A DNA stretch of 64,000 nucleotides from Youhaiella tibetensis. Lineage in GTDB: Bacteria > Pseudomonadota > Alphaproteobacteria > Rhizobiales > Devosiaceae. The notes beneath the pieces are model-generated. The model did not search any database and was not told the DNA's origin. It worked only from the letters and a program-made list of their open reading frames with translations. Position numbers and translations under genes: made by a program. Below, piece after piece: positions 8,449 through 18,683 of the stretch; position 1 is the first letter of the stretch; each line of letters begins with the position of its first letter. The stretch lies in the NCBI RefSeq assembly GCF_008000755.1, contig NZ_CP041690.1, positions 3,287,260-3,351,259 of the forward strand. Reading direction: 5' to 3'.

Positions 8449-9739
8449 TGCGCCTGTGTTGCTCTATGGAGCGGGCCGTGAAGCCCGTTCGACGCGCGAG
8501 TTCATCCGCACCCATTCGCCGGACACCAAGGTCTTTGTGACCGTGGATAGTGGCGAGGTGGACATCGAGGACGTGGAGGTGCTGGCGCCAGCCGACCTGC
8601 CCGACGCCATCGCCGCCAGGAAGTTCGGAACGATCGTCAAGAGCCCGGGCGTATCGCGTTACCGGCCGGTCTTTGCCATCGCGCGCGAAGCGGGCATCGC
8701 GGTAACCTCCAACCTCAACCTCTGGGGCGAGCAGTATCGCGACGAGGTCAAGGTCATCGCCATTTCGGGGACCAAGGGCAAGTCGACCACCGCGACGCTC
8801 GCCTGGCTGATGCTGGTCAACTCGGGCGTCGACGCCGGTCTTGGCGGCAATGTGGGTGTGGCTCCGCTCGATGTCGCCGACAAGTACAGGACGGTGGTCT
8901 TCGAGCTCTCATCCTACCAGACGGCGGACATGGCGTTTACACCCGACATCGCCGCCATCACCAACCTTTCGCCCGAGCACACGGACTGGCACCGGGATGT
9001 CGAGCACTACTATGCCGACAAGCTCAATCTCATCGACCGCGACCGGGACTTCCCGGTGGCCCTTGGCGTGGGCGCCAAGGACAACAAGCTGGTGCTCGAG
9101 GCCCTGCGCGACCCCAAGCGCCTGATCGCCCCGCTCGACCGCGTGGTCGACCAGGCGGTGGTCGACGCCGTGAGCACCTCGCGGCTCAAGGGCGCGCACA
9201 ATCTCGACAATGCCCGGCTGGCGGCGCAGATCGCCCTGGCGGGCGGGGCGACGCTGGAAGGCGTGCTCAAGGGCATCGCCGCCTTCAAGCCGCTCCCGCA
9301 CCGACTCGAGGAACACCATTTCGGCGGCCTGCTCTTCGTCAACGACTCGATCTCGACCACGCCCGAGGCCACCAAGGCGGCACTCGCGGCCTTTCCCGGC
9401 ATGCGTATCGCCCTCATCGCAGGCGGGCACGAGCGCAACCAGGACTATGCGGAACTGGCCACCCTGCTCGCGCCGCGCGGCGTGACCGTGCTGGTCTGCC
9501 TGCCCGTAACCGGGGACAGGCTAGCTACGGCGACCTACGCCGCCGCGCCGCAGATCGAAGTGCTCGAAGCGGAAAACCTCGAAACGGCGATGCAGGCCCT
9601 GGCCAGCCGCCGCAACCGGTTCGATGCGGTCATCCTTTCGCCCGGCGCGCCCAGCTACAACCAGTTCAAGAATTTCGAGGAACGGGGCAATACCTTCATC
9701 GCCCTGGCCGAAGAGCTCTTCGGCGCCAAGGCGGCATAG
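8438..9739 (+). CDS. murD2: MurD2, UDP-MurNAc-L-Ala--L-glutamate ligase
   Basis: A 433-residue Mur ligase: ATP loop SGTKGKSTT at about residues 110-118, FELSSYQTAD, NLSPEHTDWH, then a C-terminal domain with NDSISTTPEATKAAL. Overall it resembles MurD. Paired with MurL it fits MurD2, which adds L-Glu rather than D-Glu to UDP-MurNAc-L-Ala. The ATG at 8438 lies inside the end of murL, with GAGGA 9 nt upstream. The stop abuts the convergent GNAT stop without a gap (TAG|CTA). Whether a canonical murD and murI also exist cannot be seen here. Confidence 0.83.
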   Translation: MHFDAPVLLYGAGREARSTREFIRTHSPDTKVFVTVDSGEVDIEDVEVLAPADLPDAIAARKFGTIVKSPGVSRYRPVFAIAREAGIAVTSNLNLWGEQYRDEVKVIAISGTKGKSTTATLAWLMLVNSGVDAGLGGNVGVAPLDVADKYRTVVFELSSYQTADMAFTPDIAAITNLSPEHTDWHRDVEHYYADKLNLIDRDRDFPVALGVGAKDNKLVLEALRDPKRLIAPLDRVVDQAVVDAVSTSRLKGAHNLDNARLAAQIALAGGATLEGVLKGIAAFKPLPHRLEEHHFGGLLFVNDSISTTPEATKAALAAFPGMRIALIAGGHERNQDYAELATLLAPRGVTVLVCLPVTGDRLATATYAAAPQIEVLEAENLETAMQALASRRNRFDAVILSPGAPSYNQFKNFEERGNTFIALAEELFGAKAA

Positions 9740-10546
9740 CTAGGCAGGCCACCACTCGAAGATGCCGATGCGGCAGTATTCGCGAAAGCCGAGCCGTTCG
9801 TAGACCGGCCGTCCCATGGTCGATGCGCCCAGCACCGCGGCCTTGAGACCGTCGTCGCTGGCCTGCTTGAGCGGCACCACCGTCATGGCGGCGCCGATGC
9901 CGCGGCGTCGGTAATCGGGCGCGGTATAGACGAAATAGAGCCCGGCAACGCCAGCGCCATAAAGCATGGTTGCAGTGGCGACGGGTTCGCCGTCGAGTGT
10001 GCCCAGGAAATGGTGCCATTCGGGATGATCGAGGCCGATGCGGGCATACATGTCGCCCACCCAGCGCGCCTCGACCTGACCCTCCCCGAACCCGCCACCG
10101 AGCAGGTGCACCCAGGAATCCAGCTCGGCCTGCGTGCTGATCCGCCTGACGGAAAAGCCGTTTGGAACACGAACCGCCTCGGGCACGACGGAGAGATCTG
10201 CCGCCATGCCGTAGTCGTCGCCCGCATAGGTGAAACCGGCGCGATCGAGCCGCTTTTCGAGATCGGCGGGGCGCATGGAGGGGCCCACATGCCAGGCACC
10301 GGGAACATTACGGCGCTTGAGGGCTTCGAGCGACGCAGCGATTGCCGCATCGGCATTGCCCTTGGTGAGGCGCGCCCCATAGACGGCGTTATGGTAGTCG
10401 ATGGGCGAGCCGCCAATGACCCAGTCGAGTTCGTCATGCCGCTCTTCCCCGCCTCCGGCGCGGCCCAGCTCGAGCAGGAACTTGGCGCCGTTTGCCTCGA
10501 TGGCGGCCGTCAGCGCGCCGGCGCCGAGATCGGCGAGCGGGCTCAT
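9740..10546 (-). CDS. GNAT family N-acetyltransferase
   Basis: A 268-residue protein. The C-terminal half is a GNAT domain with the acetyl-CoA loop YTAPDYRRRGIGAAM near residue 205. The N-terminal half (about residues 1-120) looks like a degenerate second GNAT copy, as in many two-domain acetyltransferases. Its ATG overlaps the mce stop codon by 4 nt, so it is co-translated with methylmalonyl-CoA epimerase, but no role in propionate metabolism is evident. Substrate unknown. Confidence 0.8.
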   Translation of the reverse strand: MSPLADLGAGALTAAIEANGAKFLLELGRAGGGEERHDELDWVIGGSPIDYHNAVYGARLTKGNADAAIAASLEALKRRNVPGAWHVGPSMRPADLEKRLDRAGFTYAGDDYGMAADLSVVPEAVRVPNGFSVRRISTQAELDSWVHLLGGGFGEGQVEARWVGDMYARIGLDHPEWHHFLGTLDGEPVATATMLYGAGVAGLYFVYTAPDYRRRGIGAAMTVVPLKQASDDGLKAAVLGASTMGRPVYERLGFREYCRIGIFEWWPA

Positions 10547-10968
10547 GCTGGTTGCATTTCGGGCTTCACCTCTTCGAGCTCGATCAGGGTGCCGTCGAAG
10601 TCCTTCGGATGCAGGAAGAGTACGGGCAGGCCGTGAGCCCCGATGCGGGGCTTACCATCGCCTAGCACGCGCGCGCCCGTGGCGACGAGCTTGGCGGCGG
10701 CATCGGCAAGATCGCTGACCTCGAAGCACAGGTGATGGATGCCACCATCCGGGTGTCTGGCCAGGAACGCGGCTATGGGCGAGTTTTCGCCGAGCGGATG
10801 AAGCAGTTCGATCTTGGTATTGTCGAGCTGAACGAACACGACGGTCACCCCATGATCGGGCAGCGGCTGAGGTTCGGAAACCTCGGCGCCCAGAGTGACG
10901 TGATACCGCGCGGTTGCCTTTTCAAGGTCGGGAACCGCGATGGCGACGTGATTGAGGCGGCCGATCAT
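10543..10968 (-). CDS. mce: Methylmalonyl-CoA epimerase
   Basis: A 141-residue vicinal-oxygen-chelate protein: RLNHVAIAVPDL at the start with the first metal-ligand His, GGIHHLCFEV in the middle, and DGTLIELEE at the end with the metal-ligand Glu. It interconverts (S)- and (R)-methylmalonyl-CoA, the step between propionyl-CoA carboxylase and the mutase, both encoded just upstream. The open frame extends upstream into the repeat, but family homology begins at the ATG at 10968. Confidence 0.92.
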   Translation of the reverse strand: MIGRLNHVAIAVPDLEKATARYHVTLGAEVSEPQPLPDHGVTVVFVQLDNTKIELLHPLGENSPIAAFLARHPDGGIHHLCFEVSDLADAAAKLVATGARVLGDGKPRIGAHGLPVLFLHPKDFDGTLIELEEVKPEMQPA

Positions 10969-10990
10969 GAATAGGCCGGGGTGTGGTGGC

Positions 10991-11112
10991 ACACCCCCCT
11001 CCCGACCTCCCCCGCAGCGGGGGACGTGTTTCGATCCGGATGCCGGACAACGAAGCGCCCCACGACCGCGATAGGCGCCTCCCTCCTTGCGGGGGAGGCT
11101 GGGAGGGGGGTG
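10991..11112. repeat. Long GC-rich repeat, copy 1 (3' of scpA)
   Basis: A ~120-bp element bounded by inverted CACCCCCCTCCC and GGGAGGGGGGTG ends, with internal landmarks GATCC, GCCGG and CGATAGGC. A second copy with the same order and orientation lies at 13561-13678, on the other side of scpA. No coding potential. Confidence 0.75.
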
Positions 11113-11140
11113 ACGCTGGCACTGAATTGGTAGCCCACCC

Positions 11141-11176
11141 CCACCCTTGTTCCCTCCCCACAAGGGCGAGGGAGAC
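11141..11176 (+). repeat. Dispersed palindromic repeat (CCACCCTTGTTCCCTCCCC type)
   Basis: The unit CCACCCTTGTTCCCTCCCC followed by ACAAGGGCGAGGGAGAC recurs at 13496-13531 (inverted), 25217-25252 and, diverged, 49128-49163. The CTCCC / GGGAG arms can form a hairpin. Confidence 0.75.
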
Positions 11177-11195
11177 GATGGGGCGCGCCGAAGGA

Positions 11196-11237
11196 CGTCC
11201 CTCCCCCTTGTGGCGAGGTATTGAGGGTGTGGGTGAA
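11196..11237 (-). repeat. Dispersed palindromic repeat, CCCTCAAT variant
   Basis: On the minus strand it reads CACCCACACCCTCAATACC, then CTCGCCACAAGGGGGAGGGA. It matches the unit at 49188-49231 and, in part, 13434-13471. With the adjacent copies it fills the gap between mce and scpA. Confidence 0.65.
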
Positions 11238-11251
11238 CAAGAGGCGCCGGC

Positions 11252-13405
<2,154 letters not shown>

Positions 13406-13433
13406 CGGATTGCCCGGCGCAGTGGTTGGGGCT

Positions 13434-13471
13434 TACCTCCACCCCGACCCTCCCCACAAGGGGGAGGGTGG
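13434..13471 (+). repeat. Dispersed palindromic repeat, partial
   Basis: CCACCCCGACCCTCCCCAC followed by AAGGGGGAGGGTGG, related to the units at 11196-11237 and 49188-49231. It forms a hairpin with arms CCCTCCCC / GGGGGAGGG. Confidence 0.6.
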
Positions 13472-13495
13472 ATTGGGGCAGGATCTCGCCAGCAA

Positions 13496-13531
13496 GTCTC
13501 CCTCCCCCTCGTGGGGAGGGAACAAGGGTGG
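13496..13531 (-). repeat. Dispersed palindromic repeat, inverted copy
   Basis: The minus strand reads CCACCCTTGTTCCCTCCCC then ACGAGGGGGAGGGAGAC, nearly identical to the copies at 11141 and 25217. Confidence 0.75.
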
Positions 13532-13560
13532 GGGGAAGGCAGCAGGCATGGAGCCTTGGG

Positions 13561-13678
13561 CTCACCCCCCTCCCAGCCTCCCCCGCAAGGGGGGAGGTGT
13601 TTTGATCCAGTTGCCGGTGAACCAGGCGTCCCACTGTCACGATAGGCACCTCCCCTTTGCAGGGCGGAGGGGGGTGAG
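13561..13678. repeat. Long GC-rich repeat, copy 2 (5' of scpA)
   Basis: Second copy of the ~120-bp element at 10991-11112, in the same orientation, again with GATCC, TTGCCGG and CGATAGGC between CACCCCCCTCCC-type and GGAGGGGGGTGAG-type ends. The two copies bracket scpA as direct repeats about 2.57 kb apart. Confidence 0.75.
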
Positions 13679-13695
13679 CCTCGACCCCTGCCCGC

Positions 13696-15690
13696 TCATA
13701 CTTCGGAAAACTCCAAAATCACCTCATCCACCGCCAGCACCGCTCCGGGTTGGACCCGCACCTTGGCCACCCGCGCGCGCTTTTCCGCCTTGAGCACATT
13801 CTCCATCTTCATCGCCTCGACGATAGCCAGAGGCTGGCCGTCCTCGACGATATCACCTTCGGCGACATCGATGCGAACCACCTGCCCTGGCATCGGGCAG
13901 AGGAGGAATTTCGAGAGGTCCGGCGGCACCTTGACGGGCATCAGCGGCATGAGGTCGGCGACGCGCGGCAGCAGCACTTTGAGGTCGAGATCGGCGCCGC
14001 GATAGCGGATGCGAAAACCCGAGGTGCGGCGGTCGACCTTCATGCGGTGGACGGTGCCATCGACGCGGGCGCGGGCAATGGTGTCGCCGGGCTCCCAGCG
14101 CATCTCGACCAGCGTGCGGCCGCCACCGTGATAGAGCCAGAACTCCTCGTCCTTTTCGGTGACATCGAACTGCCAGCGGCGGTCGCCCAACAGTACGGCG
14201 CGGGCGTGGCTGGGGACGTATTCGTCAGAACCGGCGTCGAGGAAGCCGCGGCCATCCACGCGATAAGCCGCGCAGGCGGCGAAGGCAGCGATCTCGCCGA
14301 GGGTCTGCTCATCGAGCGCGGCGCCATGGAAACCCTCGGGAAATTCCTCGGCGATGTAGCCGGTGGTAAGGCGCCCCTCGCGGAACCGCTCCTGGCCCAT
14401 GACGGTGGAGAGAAAAGGCAGGTTGTGCCCTACCCCTTCGACCTCGAATTCATCGAGCGCGACGGCCATTGCCTCGATGGCCGCTGCGCGGTTGGGCGCC
14501 CAGGTGCAGAGTTTTGCGATCATGGGATCGTAGAAGGTGGAGATTTCCCCGCCCTCGAAAACGCCGGTGTCGTTGCGGACGACGAAGGCGGAATTGCTCT
14601 CCTCCTCCGGCGGGCGATAGCGCGTCAGGCGGCCGACCGAAGGCAGGAAATTGCGGTAAGGGTCCTCGGCGTAAAGGCGGCTTTCGATGGCCCAGCCGTT
14701 GAGTTTTACGTCGTCCTGCGTCAGCGGCAGCTTTTCGCCGGCGGCGACGCGCAGCATCAGTTCGACGAGATCGAGGCCGGTGATGAGTTCGGTCACCGGG
14801 TGCTCGACCTGGAGGCGGGTGTTCATCTCGAGGAAGTAGAAATTGCGGTCCTTGTCGACGATAAATTCGACCGTGCCGGCGCTGGCGTAACCCACAGCCT
14901 TGGCCAGGGCGACGGCCTGCTCGCCCATGCGGCGGCGGGTGGCTTCATCGAGGAAGGGCGACGGGGCCTCCTCGATGACCTTCTGGTTGCGGCGCTGGAT
15001 GGAGCATTCGCGTTCGCCGAGATAAAGCGCGTTGCCGTGGGTGTCGGCCAGCACCTGGATTTCGATGTGGCGCGGCTCGGTGACGAACTTTTCGATGAAG
15101 ATGCGATCGTCGCCGAACGAGGACGCGGCCTCGGACTTGGAGCGTTCGAAGCCCTCGCGGGCCTCGGCATCGTTCCAGGCGATGCGCATGCCCTTGCCGC
15201 CACCGCCGGCCGAGGCCTTGATCATCACGGGGTAGCCGATCTGGGAGGCGATTTTGACCGCCTCCTCGGCATCGGCGATGAGGCCCATATGGCCGGGCAC
15301 GGTGGAAACGCCCGCCTCGGCGGCGATCTTCTTGGAGGTGATCTTGTCGCCCATCGCCTCGATGGCTTTGACCGGCGGCCCGACGAAAGCGATGCCGGCT
15401 TGCGCAAGAGCGGCGGCGAAAGCGGGGTTTTCCGAGAGGAAGCCGTAGCCGGGGTGGACGGCTCCGGCGCCGGTTTGCCGGCAGGCGGCGATGATCTTGT
15501 CGATGGAGAGGTAGGAATCCTTGGCCGGGGAGCCGCCGATATGGACGGCTTCATCGGCAAGGCGGACGTGGAGCGCTTCGCGGTCGGCGTCGGAATAGAC
15601 GGCGACGGTTTTTATGCCGAGTTTCTTCGCGGTCTTGATGGCGCGACAGGCGATCTCGCCGCGATTGGCGATGAGGAGTTTTGAGAACAT
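13696..15690 (-). CDS. pccA: Propionyl-CoA carboxylase, biotin-containing alpha subunit
   Basis: A 664-residue protein. The biotin carboxylase domain occupies about residues 1-450, with SAGGGGKGMRIAW as the ATP-grasp Gly-rich loop and FLEMNTRLQVEHPVTE at the active site. A linker domain follows, and a C-terminal biotinyl domain carries VEAMKMENVL with the biotinylated Lys near residue 628. With PccB it carboxylates propionyl-CoA to (S)-methylmalonyl-CoA. The start codon overlaps the stop of the small upstream ORF (TGATG), indicating coupling. The pathway context favours propionyl-CoA over acetyl-CoA as substrate. Confidence 0.94.
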   Translation of the reverse strand: MFSKLLIANRGEIACRAIKTAKKLGIKTVAVYSDADREALHVRLADEAVHIGGSPAKDSYLSIDKIIAACRQTGAGAVHPGYGFLSENPAFAAALAQAGIAFVGPPVKAIEAMGDKITSKKIAAEAGVSTVPGHMGLIADAEEAVKIASQIGYPVMIKASAGGGGKGMRIAWNDAEAREGFERSKSEAASSFGDDRIFIEKFVTEPRHIEIQVLADTHGNALYLGERECSIQRRNQKVIEEAPSPFLDEATRRRMGEQAVALAKAVGYASAGTVEFIVDKDRNFYFLEMNTRLQVEHPVTELITGLDLVELMLRVAAGEKLPLTQDDVKLNGWAIESRLYAEDPYRNFLPSVGRLTRYRPPEEESNSAFVVRNDTGVFEGGEISTFYDPMIAKLCTWAPNRAAAIEAMAVALDEFEVEGVGHNLPFLSTVMGQERFREGRLTTGYIAEEFPEGFHGAALDEQTLGEIAAFAACAAYRVDGRGFLDAGSDEYVPSHARAVLLGDRRWQFDVTEKDEEFWLYHGGGRTLVEMRWEPGDTIARARVDGTVHRMKVDRRTSGFRIRYRGADLDLKVLLPRVADLMPLMPVKVPPDLSKFLLCPMPGQVVRIDVAEGDIVEDGQPLAIVEAMKMENVLKAEKRARVAKVRVQPGAVLAVDEVILEFSEV

Positions 15691-15920
15691 CAGTCTTGCT
15701 CCTCGGCGAAGTACTCCATTGGGTCATCGCCCTGGCGCCAGGAATAGCCGGCGGAGGTCAGTGTCGCTTCAACGTCGATTGGGCAGAGACATTGTTCGAG
15801 CGCCTTTGAAATATCTGACGGCCTCGCCCGCCAGACCAATTCGCCGCGCCCTCCGAGGAGCCCGCGCAGCGCGCTCGGCGTAACGTAGTTCCGCCCTCGA
15901 TATAGAACTGACTTACACAT
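15690..15920 (-). CDS. Small hypothetical protein inside the pcc operon
   Basis: A 76-residue polar protein (starting MCKSVLYRGRNYVTPS, ending DDPMEYFAEEQD) that I do not recognise. The ATG at 15920 has GGAG 6 nt upstream. A GTG at 15980, overlapping the pccB stop as GTGA, would give 96 residues and is a real alternative. Its stop overlaps the pccA ATG by one base, so it is translated together with both carboxylase subunits. Acidic residues gather at the C-terminus and no membrane segment or known motif is seen. Confidence 0.7.
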   Translation of the reverse strand: MCKSVLYRGRNYVTPSALRGLLGGRGELVWRARPSDISKALEQCLCPIDVEATLTSAGYSWRQGDDPMEYFAEEQD

Positions 15921-15976
15921 ATGTGCTCCGCGGTGCGGCAGGATGTTAAGGGAGGAAGAACCAGCGAGTTGAGCGC

Positions 15977-17509
15977 TCACAGCGGAATATTGTCATGCTT
16001 CTTGGCGGGCACCGACGCCTTCTTCTTCTTCAGCGTCTCGAAGGCCCGCACCACCCGGCGCCTCGTCCCATGCGGCATGATTACGTCATCGATGAAACCG
16101 CGCTCGGCCGCCACGAACGGGTTCGCGAATCGGTCCTCATAGTCCTTGGTGCGCCTGGCGATCTTGTCCTTGTCGGAGAGTTCGGAGCGATAGAGGATTT
16201 CGACGGCGCCCTTGGCGCCCATCACGGCGATTTCGGCTGATGGCCAGGCGTAGTTGACGTCGGCGCGGATGTGCTTTGAGGCCATCACGTCATAGGCGCC
16301 GCCATAGGCTTTTCGCGTGATGACGGTCACCTTGGGTACGGTGGCTTCGGCGTAGGCGAAAAGGAGTTTTGCGCCGTGCTTGATGATGCCTCCATATTCC
16401 TGCGCCACGCCCGGTAGGAACCCCGGGACATCCACCAGCGTCAGGATGGGGATGTTGAAGCAGTCGCAGAAGCGGATGAAGCGGGCGGCTTTCTTGGAGG
16501 AGTTGATGTCCAGGCACCCGGCCAGCACCAGCGGCTGGTTGGCGACGACACCTACCGTCGAACCATTGAGGCGGATGAAGCCGGTGAGGATGTTGCCGGC
16601 ATGATCCTTCTGCAACTCCAGAAAGTCGCCCTCGTCGGCGATCTTGAGGATCACTTCGCGCATATCGTAGGGCTTGTTGGCGCTGTCAGGGATGATGGTG
16701 TCGAGGCTGGTTTCGCCCCGGTCGATACGGTCGTTGACGGCGACGACCGGCGGCTTCTCGTTGGCCGAGAGCGGCAGGAAATCGAAGAGGCGCCGGACTT
16801 CGAGCAAGGTCTCGATGTCGTTCTCGAACGCGGCGTCGGCCACCGAGGAAATCTTCGTATGCGTCGAAGCGCCGCCGAGTTCTTCCTGGGTGACGATCTC
16901 GTTGGTGACGGTTTTGACGACATCGGGGCCGGTCACGAACATGTAGCTCGTGTCCTTGACCATGTAGATGAAGTCGGTCATCGCCGGCGAATAGACCGCC
17001 CCGCCCGCGCACGGCCCCATGATGACGGAAATCTGCGGCACGGCCCCGGAAGCCTGCACATTGCGCCAGAAGACCTCGGCATAACCGCCAAGCGAAGCCA
17101 CGCCTTCCTGGATGCGCGCGCCGCCGCTGTCGTTAAGGCCGATGACGGGCGCGCCGTTCTGGACCGCCAGGTCCATGATCTTGCAGATCTTCTGGGCGTG
17201 GGTCTCGCTGAGCGAGCCGCCGAAGACCGTAAAGTCCTGCGAGAAGACATAGACCTGCCGACCGTTGATCGTACCCCAGCCGGTGACGACGCCATCGCCG
17301 GGGATGATGGTTTCGTCGATCCCGAACTCGGTGGCCCGGTGGGTGACGAACATGTCGTATTCTTCGAAGGAGCCGGGATCGAGAAGCACTTCGATGCGCT
17401 CGCGCGCGGTGAGCTTGCCCTTGGCGTGCTGGGTGGCGATGCGTTTCTCGCCACCGCCCAGACGCGCCTGCGCGCGCTTCTCGTCGAGCGCTTCGATAAT
17501 CTTCTGCAT
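15977..17509 (-). CDS. pccB: Propionyl-CoA carboxylase beta subunit
   Basis: A 510-residue carboxyltransferase with two crotonase-like halves: [19 protein letters not shown] and [14 protein letters not shown] in the N-half, and [20 protein letters not shown] with [13 protein letters not shown] in the C-half. These Gly-rich loops form the oxyanion holes for biotin and the acyl-CoA. The ATG at 17509 has GAGGGG 4 nt upstream. It is the first gene of pccB-orf-pccA, and a palindrome at 17556-17573 lies in its promoter region. Confidence 0.95.
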   Translation of the reverse strand: MQKIIEALDEKRAQARLGGGEKRIATQHAKGKLTARERIEVLLDPGSFEEYDMFVTHRATEFGIDETIIPGDGVVTGWGTINGRQVYVFSQDFTVFGGSLSETHAQKICKIMDLAVQNGAPVIGLNDSGGARIQEGVASLGGYAEVFWRNVQASGAVPQISVIMGPCAGGAVYSPAMTDFIYMVKDTSYMFVTGPDVVKTVTNEIVTQEELGGASTHTKISSVADAAFENDIETLLEVRRLFDFLPLSANEKPPVVAVNDRIDRGETSLDTIIPDSANKPYDMREVILKIADEGDFLELQKDHAGNILTGFIRLNGSTVGVVANQPLVLAGCLDINSSKKAARFIRFCDCFNIPILTLVDVPGFLPGVAQEYGGIIKHGAKLLFAYAEATVPKVTVITRKAYGGAYDVMASKHIRADVNYAWPSAEIAVMGAKGAVEILYRSELSDKDKIARRTKDYEDRFANPFVAAERGFIDDVIMPHGTRRRVVRAFETLKKKKASVPAKKHDNIPL

Positions 17510-17555
17510 GGGTCCCCTCAGACAGCCCGGCGAAGTCTATTGTTAGCGCAGATTA

Positions 17556-17573
17556 TTTGACCGGACAGTCAAA
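17556..17573. promoter_or_regulatory. Palindromic operator upstream of pccB
   Basis: TTTGAC-CGGACA-GTCAAA is a perfect 6+6 inverted repeat in the 69-bp gap between acuI and pccB. It overlaps a -35-like TTGACT on the minus strand. The size and symmetry suit a TetR-type repressor, but no such gene is adjacent. Confidence 0.5.
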
Positions 17574-17578
17574 ATTTA

Positions 17579-18613
17579 TCATGCGCCCGAAAGCGTGGAA
17601 AGCGGCACGACATTGTCACGCGGCGCCTTTGGATTGACGATGATACGCCCGGCCACCTCCCCGCGCAGGATGGCGGCCGCCTCGCGCGGCAGATCCTCGA
17701 GATGCTTTTCGCTGACCATCGGCTCATAGGCACCGGGCACGAAAAGCGTCGACAGCCGCTCCCAGGCAGCGACGCGTGCCTCATAGGGCTGCATGACGCT
17801 GTCGATGCCGAAAAGCGTGACGTTGCGCAGGATGAAGGGCAGCACGCTGCCATCGAAATTGGCCCCGCCGGCCAGGCCGATCGAAGCGACCGCGCCGCCG
17901 TAGCGGATTTTCTTGAGCACCTGGGAGAGCACTTCACCGCCGACCGGATCAATGGCGGCGGCCCAGCGTTCGGTGTCGAGCCCCTTGCCGGAGGCCTCGA
18001 GCAGTTGCTTGCGATCGATGATTTCACTGGCGCCGAGCCGCGTGAGATGCTCGGCCTGTTCGGGCCGCCCTGTTACGGCCACGACGCGATGGCCGAGGCG
18101 AGCCAGCAACATGACGGCGATCGAACCGACGCCGCCCGATGCACCGGTCACCAGCACGTCGCCCCTGGCAGGGGTCAGGCCGTCTTCCTTGAGGCGGTTG
18201 ATCGCCAGCATGGCGGTGAGACCGGCCGTGCCCAGCATCATGGAGGTGCGCGCGGATAGCCGTCTCGGCATGGGCACCAGCCACTCGGCATCGACACGTG
18301 CACGCTCGGCATAGCCTCCCCAGCGGGTTTCGCCCACACGCCAGCCGGTGAGGATGACGCTCTGGCCGGGGTGATAGCGATAGTTGCGGCTCTCGACCAC
18401 GCGTCCGGCAAAATCGATGCCTGCCACATGGGGGAAGGCGCGAACAATATTGCCCTTGCCGGCCAGCGCCAGCCCATCCTTGTAGTTGAGCCCGGCCCAT
18501 TCGACCGCGACCAGCACGTTGCCGGCCGGCAAGGCAGACTCATCGACCGACTGCACCGACGAGGCGATCTCGCCGGCCGCATTCCTGTCGGTCACCAATG
18601 CACGAAAAACCAA
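17579..18613 (-). CDS. acuI: Acrylyl-CoA reductase-like quinone oxidoreductase (AcuI/YhdH)
   Basis: A 344-residue zinc-free MDR protein: GLNYKDGLALAGKG near residue 41, PHVAGIDFAGRV, then the nucleotide loop TGASGGVGSIAVMLL near residue 157. The AcuI/YhdH group reduces acrylyl-CoA to propionyl-CoA with NADPH. Placement directly upstream of the propionyl-CoA carboxylase genes on the same strand makes that role likely. The start is TTG with a GGAG/AGG signal upstream. A general quinone or enone reductase remains possible. Confidence 0.78.
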   Translation of the reverse strand: MVFRALVTDRNAAGEIASSVQSVDESALPAGNVLVAVEWAGLNYKDGLALAGKGNIVRAFPHVAGIDFAGRVVESRNYRYHPGQSVILTGWRVGETRWGGYAERARVDAEWLVPMPRRLSARTSMMLGTAGLTAMLAINRLKEDGLTPARGDVLVTGASGGVGSIAVMLLARLGHRVVAVTGRPEQAEHLTRLGASEIIDRKQLLEASGKGLDTERWAAAIDPVGGEVLSQVLKKIRYGGAVASIGLAGGANFDGSVLPFILRNVTLFGIDSVMQPYEARVAAWERLSTLFVPGAYEPMVSEKHLEDLPREAAAILRGEVAGRIIVNPKAPRDNVVPLSTLSGA

Positions 18614-18683
18614 AGTAACCTACTCCACCCAACCCGCGATCGCGGGGTCTAGTCTTTTTTGCCGCTGGCGCAACAGCACCACC

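Noticed and set aside
13750-15684. Open frame of 644 codons on the plus strand opposite pccA
   Set aside because: It is an antisense shadow of the high-GC pccA codon pattern, with no family motifs. The minus-strand protein has every expected carboxylase motif.
18626-18662. CCCGCG/CGCGGG hairpin followed by a T-run
   Set aside because: The T-run follows on the plus strand, where nothing is transcribed. For the minus-strand genes the order is reversed, so it is not a convincing terminator.
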